Assembly: GCA_918026815.1 (NCBI GenBank)
Contig: CAKJVC010000011.1
Span: 1-64,000 of the forward strand
Origin: Chalara sp. BL73
Lineage: Eukaryota > Ascomycota > Leotiomycetes > Helotiales
DNA: 64,000 nucleotides
Direction: 5' to 3'
The position numbers and the translations under genes are program-made. Positions 35,140-47,868 of this stretch are shown piece after piece. The stretch's first letter is position 1. Each line of letters starts with the position of its first letter. The notes beneath the pieces were generated by a model. The model saw only the letters and a list, made by a program, of their open reading frames with translations, was not told the origin of the DNA and ran no database searches.

Positions 35140-36934
35140 GATGTGGCAAGAAACATAGCTGGATGGTGAGTCAATCTTGGAGAACGCCATTTCGGGTGTG
35201 TGGGAGAGCAAAATAATAAGGCTAGGTATACTCAGGGGACCTGATTAGGGAAACCAAGGTATCGTAAGCCTATAGGCGGACCATCAAGATCATGAAGTGA
35301 TATTATCGAGCGTAATGCATCTCCAACTGCAGAATTTAACGAGCGACAGGGCGGAGGAGACGCTGAGAAAAGCTAAACCAGGAGTAATCCCTTCAGATTA
35401 TAATTTCTAGAAGAAAGAAATGACCCAAAGTGTCATAGGCTCATGAAACCAACACGTTAGGCATGAGTATAAAGAGGATGTCCGGGAAAGCTGGGCAAAT
35501 TTGCATCAGGCATATTTGCGATCTTTGAACCCGCGAAGTAGCAATTTCTTTCCTAGATTATATAAAGGCCACGATTTCTGGTATGCCAAGAGATGAAGGC
35601 GGACTTGGCCCAAGACAGGAGCAGTCTCAGGGGCGTACTCGCTTAAACCAATGGTCTCCCACTCTGCGCGTCATTGATTATTATTCACTTCTCAGATATG
35701 GGCTAGATATGGTAGTATTCATTCTTGCCAGGTGAAAGGTCACATATCAGCTTAGTCGACCTTGAGGAGGAAGCCAAAGTACGAGGGGAAGAGGCAGAGA
35801 GGCTCGTCGATTATTTGCTTGCGTGTCATTCTAACTACTTTGTAGCGTTACACGAAGCTCATCTTCATATTATTCCATCCCTTCATGGTACTTAGCTATG
35901 GATATGAGACGCAGTCATGGCCGATTGACAGCTGCATATTTTAGATGGCGCTTCTTACCTGCGCTAAATAAGTGGAGGACAAATCTATCAACCTGGTCTA
36001 CCATAAACCATCAATTCTCTAAATGCAAAGTTGGCTTGTGGATTTGGTTCCATCTATGGGACCTTCGAAGCTAAGCTTTGAGTACTTCATCCAGAGAACT
36101 AAGTGCTTCTAACTTAGGTGAACAGAAAGCCGAATGAGATAACTTAGAATCTCATGCGGAAAGGAATATCGTATAGCTTCAAGCTACACACTAGGCTTCA
36201 TAGAGTTAATCGAATTTCAGATGCTCAATCATTTACGTACCAACGTATACCTTCATTTTGTTCTGAAATTTAGACCAGAGTGGTGTTCCGAAGAATCTAC
36301 TTGACGACTCATCCCAATATCCCTTAGAAAAGTATACCCTACCATCGACAATAAATTCAATCGCGCAAAAGGCCATTTATCTGTGTAATGATCTAGTTAC
36401 TCATTTTTCTCTATGGAACACGTGACTCAGCCTCAGATTCGGCCAGGCCACGAATAAAGGGGACGGACCCTGAAGCAGCGATTACAAGTACTAAAGAACT
36501 CTAAAATCATTCAATTCGTCATCATGTGCCCCCAAGGTCACCAACCGCTGCCTCTAAAGCGGTGCGTTTCCTCACATTCCGGCTGGCGATCTGGGATCAG
36601 AGTCGTGCAAGGATGAGGGGTAACGAAGGACATTGGCTGGGGAAGGGCTGAGAGTTGCACCACAGCGGGGTATATGGGCTGACAGATCAATGAAAGTTTG
36701 ATAGATTTTGATTGACCAGCAGAGATGAGCTCATTGGTAATGTTGCCTGGCGATCGGAGCTTGAAAAAGAGCGAAGGGAGGGTGAGGGGAAGTATATGTA
36801 TGCGGGGTGAGTACAGTACTTCTTTGTTACACTCGCAAGGTTGTCAAACGCCTTCAGATACAAAGACCTATCTCTACATTCTACTCTTAAAATATCCCAT
36901 CAATAGTAGCGTGGTTACGAACCACAGATCAGAC
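35140..36934. other. Intergenic, no gene seen
   Basis: 1.8 kb without a supported coding region. Confidence 0.45.
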
Positions 36935-37268
36935 ATGTCTGCCGTCGCCGGAGGACCAGGGACTACTTCTGCTCCCGCAAACAGTGCTAACAGCCAGAGA
37001 AGGGTAAGCTTTCCATCTTCAGCCGCTTCTCCAATTGCCAACAACGACCTGTAGGATTCATCCTCCTCAAAGTTCTCGGGCCTCATGAACCAGAAACGCG
37101 GTAGCTTGGACGACGAGGCAAAGAAGAGGCGTCAGTCGTTCAACGACCAGAAGCCAGCTACTGGATTTGTTGGCAGTATCTGGAATAGGTACGCAGCTGT
37201 CCTATACCTGCATTTGGTCGCTGGCTAACGTTGGATGTAGCATTATGAAGGGCCATGATAACAAGTGA
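36935..37268 (+). CDS. Small conserved fungal protein, 76 aa
   Basis: Three exons: 36935-37003, 37055-37188 and 37241-37268. Introns of 51 and 52 bp have clean GTAAGC/GTAG and GTACGC/GTAG ends, and the frame closes exactly at 76 residues. The protein is hydrophilic. It begins MSAVAGGPGTT, has a Ser run and SGLMNQKRGSLDDEAKKRRQ, then a conserved-looking end FVGSIWNSIMKG. I recall small fungal proteins of this layout in many ascomycetes, with an NQKR box followed by an F-x-W-N tail, but have no firm function. No signal peptide or TM. It is too small and too interrupted to show as a long open frame. Confidence 0.72.
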
Positions 37269-38518
37269 GGATTGAAGGCTAAGGGACGAAATATAACTTG
37301 ATACCGAAATCATTGGCTTCGATTTAGCGAAGACTGGCCAGCGTTGTATTGTATATGTAGTGGTTGAAATTATTTGGGAGTCTCTGAGATTTGGGTCCTA
37401 TCAGAATTACCAAATCAGTGCTGTGCTGGCTTTCTTTCACATATTTGACTTTGTCTTCTTCACCTCGAGATTGCCACGATATTCAAGGACGCTGAATTGA
37501 CTAATGTCCTCATTGCGTATGTTCCATAGCTCAACAACAGCTCCTGGACTTCTCGAACTCTTAAGCAATAATCTTCAAGACTGATATATATCTGGGTCGC
37601 TTCATGACTAATCTTGGCGGAGGAATATTTCTATAATGCATTTCTCCAATAGGAGCTAGTGTTCCGGTTGACAGCTACCATGGTATTTACTCGACTTATC
37701 AACCAGGGTAACCCAACTTTAGTACTGGCAATAAGTAGGGCCATTCATATCCTCTTCTGATCATTGTAGGAAAGATAGCACCCTCTTGAAATCAATTGGA
37801 GAATATCATTAAAAAAGAAGTGACTTACTGTAACAATGTCATCATATCAAGCACCAGATCAAAACAAGTCAGAAGACTTGTCATCCGGAGGTCTGTTCTC
37901 TACATTCCAAGACGACTGTCAAGAACTTCGAGAATGCGTACAATCGCATACACCCGGGCTTGCAGGCATCACAGCTAAAATCAGAAGCTGAGCATTAGCC
38001 AGGCATTGGACTGATAAGTTCAAGGATGGCTTTAGTGATCAGAAAGTAGAGGTATGATCCCTTTTCGCGCAGAGCTTTATAGCTTACTATTACTAGCGAG
38101 AGGCGATGGGAAAGATATTCTACAATACCATGACCTGCCACTCTACGGGGAAGTGAAAGGTGCATGAATCTGTAGAATTACCTGCCTTGAGCCGTATCTT
38201 TCATACATAGTGCATTAGCTTGCACAAAGGCAGGGGCTACACATTTTTGGAAATAACAAACACACTTGTCCTCATTTTTTATGAGCATTGACATCTGTAC
38301 ATCATAATAGCCTTGCACTACAGTTTGCCAAATCACATTTGTTGAAGTGTTCAGGATAGGAAGCCGGCAGGACGCCGGTCGGTCTCTTGGCCGTGCTGCT
38401 CCCGTAGGAGTTAAGCTTCACAGTTCATGACTGCTTCATTGTGAGATATCGAAAGTACAGCCAATGATGCCATCCATGCCCCTTGTTACTCCGTAGACCA
38501 TGCGTATAAACTCCGAAT
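37269..38518. other. Intergenic, no gene seen
   Basis: No supported coding region. Holds the 3' ends of the flanking genes. Confidence 0.5.
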
Positions 38519-39147
38519 TTACCTAACGATACCCTCGAAGCGGTTCTTGAACCATCTGTTTTCCTAGTTAGCCTTGTGCCATAACTCATCCTACTGTGTA
38601 GTACTTACTTGACGGTCTCCTCGCGCTTGATCTTGTGGGCGCTGCCAACAGAGGTCTTAGAGCGGCGACGCTTAGCAACACGCTCTCCGGGACGGGTCAT
38701 GCAGCAGTAGAAATCCATTCCGTAAATTCCAATCGAAGGATCATACTTGATACCAAGATCGATGTGTTCGCTGATACCGAAACCGAAGTTGCCAGTCTCA
38801 GAGAAGTTGCGCTTGCGGAGCTCATATTCCTTAACCTTCAATCCACGCTCCAAGATTTCCTCAGCCTTTGGTCCACGGACAGTGACGTGCACGGCGATCT
38901 TCTCGTTACGACGGATACCGAAGGTTCTGACGGTGTAACGGGCCTTGCCTACAAACATTTATTATGCTGATTGACTGAAATTGAAGCTGGGAAGCATACT
39001 GTAGACTGGGGTTTGACCACTCAATTGTTCCAACACCTTTGCTGCACGGGTAAGTCTATCACCAGACTCTCCGACAGAAATATTGAGTACGATCTTTTGG
39101 ATGCGCAACTCCTTCATAGGATTCTGCTTCTCTCCGGATTCGGCCAT
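38519..39147 (-). CDS. rpl11: 60S ribosomal protein L11 (uL5)
   Basis: Cytosolic ribosome protein of the central protuberance, part of the 5S RNP. Exons 39147-39000, 38948-38609 and 38555-38519 are joined by introns of 51 and 53 bp, giving 174 residues, the usual fungal length. Signature stretches: [40 protein letters not shown] (restored by splicing), [20 protein letters not shown] and [20 protein letters not shown]. The last exon encodes only [12 protein letters not shown], confirmed by phase and by similarity to the C-terminus of the family. It is transcribed divergently from SmB with 310 bp between starts. Confidence 0.97.
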
Positions 39148-39457
39148 TTTGAATTATGGTTGAGAGGTTGTCGTGGGAAAGTTGTCGTGCCGTTCTTGAA
39201 ATTCCAGAAAGTTCGCGAGTCGAAAACCAATTTGTGGGAAGAGTTGTTAAGCGATCACGTGTCGATTAGCCTCATATGAAGGCTAACCAGATTAGGAGAT
39301 AAACCACCAGAGAATTCTAAGGCTGTCAACATATTATAGAAGCTCTATACTACGACTCGACAGCTTTCCCAAGAGCAATAGAGTCAGCGAAGCCATTGCG
39401 CTTTGAACCCACTTTTTGAAACCCAAGAGAAGTCGCTCATTGCGCATCTCAGTCACC
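39148..39457. promoter_or_regulatory. Shared bidirectional promoter of RPL11 and SmB
   Basis: 310 bp separate the divergent start codons of RPL11 and SmB. It must contain both 5' leaders and core promoters. No specific factor site is claimed. Confidence 0.6.
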
Positions 39458-40334
39458 ATGGCGAACAAGCAGGGAAAGATGGTAAGTTCAACCACATCCT
39501 AAGCTCTTCAAGCTCCCATGTTGACATCATAGGCTGACTTATTCCGTGCATTTAGGCTGGCCTCGTACGTCCTAACTCTTTGCGCAAGATATCAAAGCTT
39601 GCATGCCTTTTGAATGTTAAAAGAAAACTAATGGATCGTAGATCAACTACCGGATGAGAGTCACAATGAATGATGGACGGCAGATGGTTGGACAGATGTT
39701 AGCATTTGATAAGGTATGCAACTATGTCTCTTGATCAATTTAGTGTGCTAATATGTGGACAGCACATGAACCTCGTTCTCGCAGATACTGAGGAGTTCAG
39801 ACGCGTCAAGCGCAAGGCTACAAAAGCCACAGCAGCTCCAGGTGCTAGTGCTGCTTCAGCACCACTTGTCGAAAGCGAGGAGAAGCGAACACTTGGTCTG
39901 ACAATTGTTCGAGGCGCCCATATCATATCCCTTTCTGTTGAGTCTCCACCACCTGCCGACCCAAGTGCTCGACTAGGAACAAGCGCACCGGGAGGAATAG
40001 CAACAACTCTCGCAACCGGAACAGGTATTGCTAGACCAGCTGGAAGAGGTGCGCCTGTTGGACTATCTGTATGTTTGCAACGCACATATCCTGAATTATA
40101 AGGCTAATGATTTCTCAGGGACCCGCTGCTGGAGTTGGTGGTGCGCCTCCAGCATTTGCTGGCTTCCCCGGCGCTCCTCCTGCATTTGGAAGAGGTAAGA
40201 AAAAGCTCAATTATTCTAGAATGCATTCTAATATTACCAAAGGCGGTCCACCTGCACCAGGCTTTCCTCCTTTCCCTGGACAACAATTCCCCCCAGGACC
40301 AGCACCACCAGGATTCGCACCCCCTAGAAGATGA
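39458..40334 (+). CDS. smb1: Small nuclear ribonucleoprotein SmB
   Basis: Core spliceosomal Sm ring protein. Six exons: 39458-39481, 39556-39564, 39642-39713, 39763-40068, 40119-40194 and 40243-40334, totalling 192 residues. The second exon is only 9 nt (Ala-Gly-Leu), with good flanking signals (TTTAG and GTACGT). The Sm1 motif is INYRMRVTMNDGRQMVGQML followed by AFDKHMNLVL; the Sm2 motif is TLGLTIVRGAHIISLSVE. The C-terminus is a Gly/Pro-rich tail (GFPPFPGQQFPPGPAPPGF), as in other SmB proteins. The last intron (48 bp, AAAG acceptor) is in frame, so retention would give 16 extra residues. It is divergent from RPL11 and 0.4 kb upstream of MPC1. Confidence 0.95.
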
Positions 40335-40718
40335 ATAGTATTATGGGATTGGAATTTTGAGAATTTTATGATAGTCAAACAAAGGAGGCTACATATGTCC
40401 AGCACAGTTTCGGCGTTGAAGGGGAGTTCGGCTTCACATAAAAAAATGCCAGTTTGTAGCATAGAGAAAAGCATAACGCAATCAAGAAGCTTTATGAGTG
40501 ATATATGCATAAACCTAAGTCTTATAACATGATAAATAAATAGATTGATTTGCTCAATGTCGAAAGGTAGAGCTTCTTTCTTCAATCAGTTGGGGGCACG
40601 TGATATGCGACCGCCTTCCGAAAGTCGGGTGGAGCAAAAGTCAGTCTCAACAAGAGATCTACGAATACTTACCTCCGATCCACGCTTTCATCCTCCACCA
40701 CGACAGCACCAATTCACA
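40335..40718. other. Intergenic, SmB to MPC1
   Basis: SmB 3' end and MPC1 promoter. No gene seen. Confidence 0.5.
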
Positions 40719-41407
40719 ATGGCAGCCTTCGTGAAAGCGCTCAATGCAAAGATCCGGGCCAACCCGACCTTGAGCTACTTCTGCTCAACCCGTGCGTTCT
40801 CCCAATCCCTTTCGTAATCCAGACATCTCCGAACTCCGGGGGCAATCTACAATCCTGAAGCCACAACGAAACCGCATTGGAGCGACAGGATAGACCGGAA
40901 TGAAAGCTAACTTTGCACAGATTTCTGGGGCCCAGCCTCCAACTTCGGCATCCCCCTTGCCGCCATAGCAGACGCACAGAAGTCCCCCGAGCTCATCTCA
41001 GGAAGCATGACCGGCGCGCTGATCGTCTACTCCGCGACCTTCATGCGCTACTCGCTGGCCGTCACCCCCCAGAACTATCTTCTCTTCGCGTGCCATTTCA
41101 TCAACGAGGGCAGTCAGCTCACGCAGGGATATCGGTGGTTGCAATATCATAAGAATGGAGGGAAGGAGAGGCAGTTGAGGGAGCAGGCCGAGAGCGGAGT
41201 GAGTGCTTCATGATTTCTTTTTAAGGGTTTAGGCTGGAATTGATGTGGGTGATGCGAGAGAGCACGGGTTAGAAAGAGATATCGAAGCTTGGGATATTTG
41301 AAGAGCCTCAATTGCTAATGGAATCATAGATTAAGAGCGCGGTAGACAAGGTAGAGAACGAGGCGCAGAAGTTGGCAGACAAAGCGAAGGTTGCTGTTGG
41401 CAAATAG
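40719..41407 (+). CDS. mpc1: Mitochondrial pyruvate carrier subunit 1
   Basis: Subunit of the inner-membrane pyruvate carrier. Exons 40719-40791, 40921-41198 and 41330-41407, with unusually long introns for this window (129 and 131 bp), give 142 residues. Splicing restores the conserved HFWGPASNFGIPLAAIAD. Then follow GALIVYSATFMRYSLAV and PQNYLLFACHFINEGSQL, diagnostic of the MPC family. Helices are short and amphipathic, as is usual. The C-terminal exon encodes a Lys/Glu helix (VDKVENEAQKLADKAKV). The N-terminal region before the first intron is basic, without a cleaved presequence, as is normal for MPC1. Confidence 0.95.
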
Positions 41408-42412
41408 AGCGGATGAAAGATAATGGGCGAAAAAGAACTTAGTGCGTTGGTGGAAATATTATGGCAATGGGATGGATGGGTCAGAAAATGCAGCTGTACA
41501 CTAGGCGATCAAAATTGCTTGATCAATGAAGCCGAGAGCTAATACGATGCGTCACGAAAGTATCCTGGAGTGGGAATCTACGACTGCCTCCCGGATCAAG
41601 TGCTTGTGTCGTCGTCTGAATGCAGAGCGTCACGTACGCAAGTTCGACAGCCTGGCATAGTCACTAGCAGCGCGCCTCCTCTACAAGTCGTCACCATGAT
41701 ATCTATCTATCTTTACCCAACCACTAACCCACGTACTTCCTACCCTCTAAATAACTCGGCATACAAATAGAGAACAAAAAACGCAGGAGGATTCGCTTAT
41801 CCTCGTCATCGACGTTTCAGAAGTATATACATATAAGCTTATTCCACCCCCCCTCCCCAAAACTAAATCCGGCGAGTGATGTCAGATGGCGGATATATCA
41901 GCCCGAGATCGTGCCACCACGACGCGTTGAAAAAAAAAAGGATGAGAAGATCGTCGGATCTGGTTACGGAATTTTCGTGGGCAAGGTTAGCCGCCCAGGC
42001 AAGGCAGGAAGAGAGAGCCGGAGCGCAAAGGCGTAGGTAAGTAGGTGGTCATGGTCCACCTTGGCCTTGGATCTAGGATCGAAACACCGAATGCAAAAGT
42101 TGGCGTTTGTGATTAGCGCTTTCGAGGGCATTCCTTCGAAAATCATGTGGCGTTTGGTAATTCACGTATTTTCTTTAAAGCAAAAAAAAAAAAAGGCTCA
42201 GGATGTGACAAATGAATATTTATTGACAGGTATCAAATCCCAGCTTTCCAGCCCTTATTAGCAGATATACAAGTTAGTTATCCAGCGAGCGACATACTCC
42301 GTAGAGTTCATGTATTTCATCCCTCCATGAGAACCCCCTTAACACCCCCAAAAATGTCCCACCAAAGAAAGGAAAAAAAATATGTAAGAGCACTCAGTGA
42401 CCTTTTCCCCAT
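41408..42412. other. Intergenic, no gene seen
   Basis: Convergent 3' flanks of MPC1 and the four-TM gene. Includes a short poly-A run near 42182-42194. No gene seen. Confidence 0.5.
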
Positions 42413-44030
42413 CTATTTCCAGCCTCTTGGGCTTCCTGGCGGGCTCTCGATCCTCCGGTCATCAGTGATAGCCTGTCCCACGCTGGCGAACTGTGGTGGT
42501 GGAACGCCGGGGCTGTTTATGGGTGAGGCGTAGGCGCCCGGGATGGGCACGGAAGCGTATTGCTGCTCTCCTGGCGCTACTGGCGCTTGTTCTATCCTCC
42601 TCTCTGCTGGAGGGCTAGTTGCTCGTCCTGGGGTGTCAAATGCACCTTGCTGAGTCTTTGGTGTTGCGGAATGGACCTTGATCGGTGGTGGCTGCAGAGC
42701 GAATGGCTTGCTGTTCAAAGCAGCGTTTGATTTGGCGTCCGCAAATTGTGCTCCGAAGCCCTCTTCGGCATCTCGCTCGGGGTTTGAGCTGTACGCTGCG
42801 GGCGGGAAACGTGGGGATTTGGCATGTTGGGAGAAGGATGGAGAGAGAGGGCCAAAACCTGGAGTGTTGGGTGCGGACTGTGAGCGGAGTTGGGCGAGGT
42901 AGAGATCTGAGCGGGCGCGGTCACGGACATCCATGGACTTGCGAAGACGCTGCTTGCTGTAATATCTGTAGAAGACGACGCCATACAAGAGAACGGTGAT
43001 GCACTCAAGAACAATCTCGATCAAAGCACAAACTAAAGCCCAAGATTGCAAGCGGCAGATAAGGCCATAGTCGACGTCCTTCTCGAACAGTTCACGTCTC
43101 TTTCCGTCAACGCATGACCATCCCCAAATATCCTTCCTGTTGCCGTTGTTTCGGGAGCCCTGGAGAACACCTGCGGCGATTGCCCACATCACAATGCTAA
43201 AGATGAAGAATGCGACTGCGAAGAGCGTGTAGTAAACCGCTATTTTCTCCGCGCGTGCGTGACCTCCACGGAAGTAGTTCCAGAAGACGACGATACAGAG
43301 TGCTAGTGAGATGCAGGCGACGGACAGAATGAGATACTGTGGCCAGGTTTTGGTATTTGGAGCCCAGGCTGGTAGGTTGTTACGAGCAGCAAGATGGCGA
43401 GTTGAATTGAAGATAGTCAAGGTCATCGATATCATGGCCAGGACGATGAGACTACAGCTGAAATTGACTCCTCTAAGGACGAATTTTGCTACTCGTACTC
43501 TGGTTTTGATTTTCTGTAATGCTGTTAGTATTAGCTGCATGTTATAGGGCAATGCCTCTTACCAGATCCTTTACTTGTTCTTTCTCGGTAGCCACCTCAT
43601 GCTTCTCCAGTATCTGTTCTTCTCGGAACGTCGGACTTAATGGGTTGTCTATTTTTCGTGCCGGTGTACCTGGTATTCTCATTGCGCTCTTAAGAGGCGA
43701 GGCAGGTGTGAGAGGAACTTCGACATGCTGCTGCCGTGTCGAGTCGTTAATGTAGCCGAAGCCAATATCTGAGGGTTGTGATTGAGCCATGTAGGACTGT
43801 GTCTTCTCACTAGGAGGATCCGCGAATGGTGATCGTGTGTTATCCACCGGTGAGTACACCGACGTAGCCTCCGCAAATCGAGGGGTGCGTGGGACCTTGA
43901 GCGAGATCTCTGATGAGGAAGTGGAATCTTTCCGGTCTCTGCTGAATGCTGTAGGTTGAGCCTTATCGAGTGCTACATCACTAGTCAGTATGCTTGAGAT
44001 CTCTTCTATTCATGTGAACCCACGGGACAT
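42413..44030 (-). CDS. Four-TM membrane protein, HAM-8-like
   Basis: Exons 43980-43563 and 43513-42413 are well supported (49-bp intron). A tiny first exon at 44030-44020 (Met-Ser-Arg plus part of a codon) fits in phase and yields 509 residues, but needs a 39-bp intron with a weak GTTCAC donor, so the 5' end is tentative. The N-terminal 150 residues are disordered and Ser/Pro-rich. Four TM helices follow, around FSCSLIVLAMISMTLTIF, YLILSVACISLALCIVVFW, LFAVAFFIFSIVMWAIAAG and SWALVCALIEIVLECITVLL. WGWSCVD lies in the second loop. The tail has RKSMDVRDRARSDLYLAQLR and SAPNTPGFGPLSP. These resemble the fungal membrane protein annotated as hyphal anastomosis protein HAM-8, needed for cell fusion in Neurospora. 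That assignment is from memory. Confidence 0.78.
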
Positions 44031-46907
44031 TTTTTATATTTGGGAGAAACAAAACTCCTTTGAAGGATAGAAAGGCCGCTCGTAGATGTGCAGGTCGACG
44101 AGGGCAAAGCAAGACAACAAGATGAAGGACAGAATATTACAGATAGAGACCAGCTATCAAGATAAAATGAGATGGTCTTGAAGCAGGCGGGAATGCGAGA
44201 GGTTTTGTGGAAGCGCCTGCACCAAAGATAGCAGCTAATTTGAGACGTACTTTTTTGAGGCTACTTTAAAAGAAGTAACGATCCGGGAGATGAAGAGGTA
44301 AAGATATGGCGTACAGAGGGGTAGGGATGTGAGGGTGAGCGTCTGGCCAGACTTTAGGATGTTGTGATAGGGTACCAATCAAGGTCATGCAGCCGTCAAA
44401 TCGTAGCACTCGTAGTAATAGGTGAGTTCAAAATAGACGCCCAGGTCTAGCTTTTTGAGGTTGCCGGGAGGCGTTAAGTTGGCGATCGAGGGGCCAGGCT
44501 GGGGAGCAAGAGATGGGCGAGTAGAACTCAAAGTAACTGATGCCGCGATTTACTTCCGAGAGCTCTTTTCCGGACAATGCTATTCACAAAACAATACACA
44601 CACACAAAGACCTTGAGGCTCTCGATTCTTTCGGGAGAGTGAGACCTTTCGAAGAAGATGGAGGAAGGAAAACTCTCATGGTGGCCCTTCGGCGCAAATG
44701 GAAGAGACGTGGAAAAGATGGGTGGAGATGCTGATGAGAGTGGTGGTGCTCACCAATAAAGCCGGTGAGCTTCGCGCCTGCATCCCAGTTTTGCATACTG
44801 CAGCGTTGAAGAAGATGGGTGGTTACTGGAGACAATTGGCTGGCTATCATATCCCCCGGTTCTGTGGAGGTTGGGGTCTGGGTGGCATGATTGGGCGGCA
44901 AAGCAACGCCACTTCACCACACCCTGTATTTTTAGTGATAGTTAGTGATCAAAGAGAGCCTGACGCCCGTGATAGGCTCAGGGTATAAACATGTTCCTGT
45001 TCCCCTGTGCGTTCTTTGTCCAGTGATGTGCATGGAGATCAGCCCATGCCGGCGGTAACACAGCTATCCCGGATTCCCCCACCCCAAACTTGTAGCCACT
45101 TTGTCCGGCGCCTCGAATCGTCCGTAAAGGCCTCAAAGAGAGCGACTGACCCAAAACGGATAAGAAACATTTTCGAAGCTGTGATCCGGTCGCATACCTG
45201 GCCGCAATAAAGCTTCGATGCCAATAATCAATCTCCTCCTCATTTCGAGGGCCAGATGAAATATCCGAATATCATGGAGGCGAAAATTGCCTTTCGCCCT
45301 CCCCCCTCCCCCAGCATGTGAGTTCTTGGCTTTAGTGCTGACTTTTTTATCCAAAAGAGCGCCAAGCAAGTGCCAAGCCGAGCACTGTCAGCTCACTCGT
45401 GCTGCACGTCCCGTAAGCGAGTCCATTCAAGATTGCCGACTCGATCCTATTTAAAGCTATTTACCAACTTAGATATACCTGCGTCCTGCAGAACAAACTT
45501 GTATATCACATTCTTTTTGCTGATATGAGATTCGCTATTTTGGGTCGGTCCTTCTGTACTGTAGAGCTTGGGTACGACATCAATCACCATGGCATCCTCG
45601 GATATATCTATATCTTTGTCCTTTTCTCAATGATCGGCAACGGGGTTGCGCGGCTTCAGTCAGAATCGGAATCCAGGAATAGCCTATCGATCATGTGACA
45701 TACAATGCATTGTGCTCAAGCATTAACCGACAATTGTCATATCACCTCGGAGGATTACGCTGAGCTCCTAAATTGAATGCATGTCTGACAAAGTGAAGGT
45801 GACATATTCATAGGTGTTATCCGTAATCGCAAATATAGTTTTTCTATCCATTCCTTTGACGCTTGTCTTTCAGTACTAATTCGTATCCACCCAGACAAGC
45901 CTTGTGTTCGGTCTTCATGATGAAGAATGATTGCATCGCATTTTCAACACAAGGTGTTAGGTGCACTAGACTACAAATGCCCAACATGTTTCCTTCGGCC
46001 TTCAAGATTGTCATGGCTGGGAATACTCGCCAATCCTTGTTTCCTGGAACTATATATCAGACCCGGCCAGAGGAATTTAAACCAGACTGCCTATTTGGTG
46101 ACTAAATTCTAGGCATTGGGTTTGTTGTAGCTGATAATTATGCTTCAAACAGGTGCTACTTTCAAGTAAATGAATGCTTCTTCAGCTTGAAACAGGTTTG
46201 CGTACCGTATAAGCAAAAGACAAAAGACATCTTGACGTTCGTTTGCTACGCCAAGCACAAATACTTCTGCAAGCGGACTTACAAAGCACAGATGTCTTGG
46301 CATACCACCACCGAGCTGTGCACCGTAAAGAATAACGTGAACCATAAAATTATTCTCCCTGGTTTGGGTTTTTGTATGCTTTATAAGGATCCTCCGGCTT
46401 ATAGGAGAGGTCAAGCAGGAATAAAGCCAACACCAGCCATGCCTTGCAATGAATCTAGTATATAATCTAGGTGCGTGATATAAAGTTGAAACGAACGAAA
46501 CCACACAAAACAGTTCAGAATGTATTATCAGCATCCAAAAGTACATGCTTGTTGTGGTCAATGGTGAGAGAATGGGATTTCCAAAATTAGAAGGGCTCAT
46601 GGTCATCAATTGCCTCTTTCATGGACTATCTAGATCTTCACCTTATTGGTTGACGAAGCGAGAATACGGGGTTTATTTACTTATTACGACTTTCAGCCAC
46701 CATGAATAGAACTAACCATATTGCGCTCTATCGCTGTGTTCCTTACAACAGTGGTGTGCATGAGATTCGCTGCTCATGTTGATCTGCGTCCTGCATCATC
46801 AAATCACAAGAACCATACTCCAAACACAAGCCTCTGGAAAGATTCTCTCAACCATAGCGGAGATCACCTTTCCAATATCTCACACAGGGCCCTATTCACC
46901 ATTCACG
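44031..46907. other. Long intergenic region, no gene seen
   Basis: 2.9 kb upstream of two divergently placed genes. ORFs here (for example 44584-44901 minus, 45863-46105 plus, 46145-46609 minus) lack recognisable domains and overlap each other on both strands. Confidence 0.4.
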
Positions 46908-47336
46908 ATGACAGACCCAAGCACCCCAGACTCTCGCAAGAGGAAACGCTCCAGCGCCTTCTCGCTGCCCAAACCTAAACAGGAAAATGATGACATGTCA
47001 GATCTCTTCGATGACATCCCCGAATCCAGTCACTTCCGATCAAAGATCAAGCGAGAGGATACCGACATACGAGAGCTTGTCAACGATACTCCTTCTTACG
47101 CCTTCGCAAACCTCAAGATCAAGCAGGAAACCCCGACCACCCCAAAGGGCACGGCTGCCTCTCGCGAACCATCGATGAAGAAGGAGAAGACTGCATCGCT
47201 CAATTGGACTCCCTTCACGTCTCCGCTGCCACCATCAATTCGCCCTGCCAAGAAAGCTAGGATATCAGAGTCCAAGGGGCAAAAGGCACCTGAGGTTAAG
47301 GACGATGGAAAAGACAGGGGAAGCGGCAGACGCTAA
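46908..47336 (+). CDS. Hypothetical nuclear-type protein with SUMO-like sites
   Basis: 142 residues from MTDPSTPDSRKRKR. The same frame extends upstream to 46776, but this Met is followed by typical sequence and the upstream part is not. Highly hydrophilic: a basic cluster RKRKR near the start, acidic DDMSDLFDDI, and a basic Pro-rich end (SIRPAKKARISESKG). Three short motifs, IKRE, IKQE and PKQE, resemble SUMO-conjugation psi-K-x-E sites. No folded domain is recognised. A nuclear location is inferred from the basic clusters. It is a single exon, and its function is unknown. Confidence 0.5.
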   Translation: MTDPSTPDSRKRKRSSAFSLPKPKQENDDMSDLFDDIPESSHFRSKIKREDTDIRELVNDTPSYAFANLKIKQETPTTPKGTAASREPSMKKEKTASLNWTPFTSPLPPSIRPAKKARISESKGQKAPEVKDDGKDRGSGRR

Positions 47337-47664
47337 TGGGCTAGGATTTCATTGTGACATCCAAGTGCGTTGTGGGGAAGTAGCTAGCTCAGTGGCAAAT
47401 GCATTCCCCATTTACTCGTTGCCTATCTGCTTCCGTTTCCTATATTATCGTTTCAAGCTTCCCCCGCTTCAAAACTCTTTTATTTGCTCAAGGAAAACCT
47501 TCCGTTGCTGGATATATTGCACAAACTAGATACATGTTATTTTGTGGTCTTGGAAGCACGGCTACCTAATATTTCTCGCAACGAGCATCTCGTCGCTTGC
47601 CGCAAGCAGGGCATCCTCCTTGTCTGGCTGTAGCTTCTAGCCTCCGACCTCTCAATCTCGCCGC
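47337..47664. other. Intergenic
   Basis: No gene seen. Confidence 0.4.
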
Positions 47665-47868
47665 TTCAGAATAAAACAATCAGCGTTCTGGAGGGGGTGG
47701 GATGCACATGCAGCCGCCCTCTACTCCATGGTTGCTTCCCGGTATATCTGTGATTATACCAAACATGGAAGTCCGCTTCGACGGCTTGCAGTCGACCCGC
47801 TAGTTGCACACGCAGATTGGTGGGTCCGCGACCGAGTCATTGCGCAGGACCTCCCGGACGACATGTAG
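47665..47868 (+). pseudogene. BTB-protein C-terminal fragment
   Basis: One open frame reads FRIKQSAFWRGWDAH, then YICDYTKHGSPLRRLAVD and ends WWVRDRVIAQDLPDDM. The Y-x-x-x-T-x-x-GSPLRRLxVD pattern matches the region after the BTB fold in the three intact paralogues downstream (YENT-GGELRRLVVN, YDNTTEDSPLRRLLVH, YRNTAADSPLRHLCVQ). No BTB domain is found upstream, so this looks like a truncated relic or a last exon of a decayed paralogue. Confidence 0.5.
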
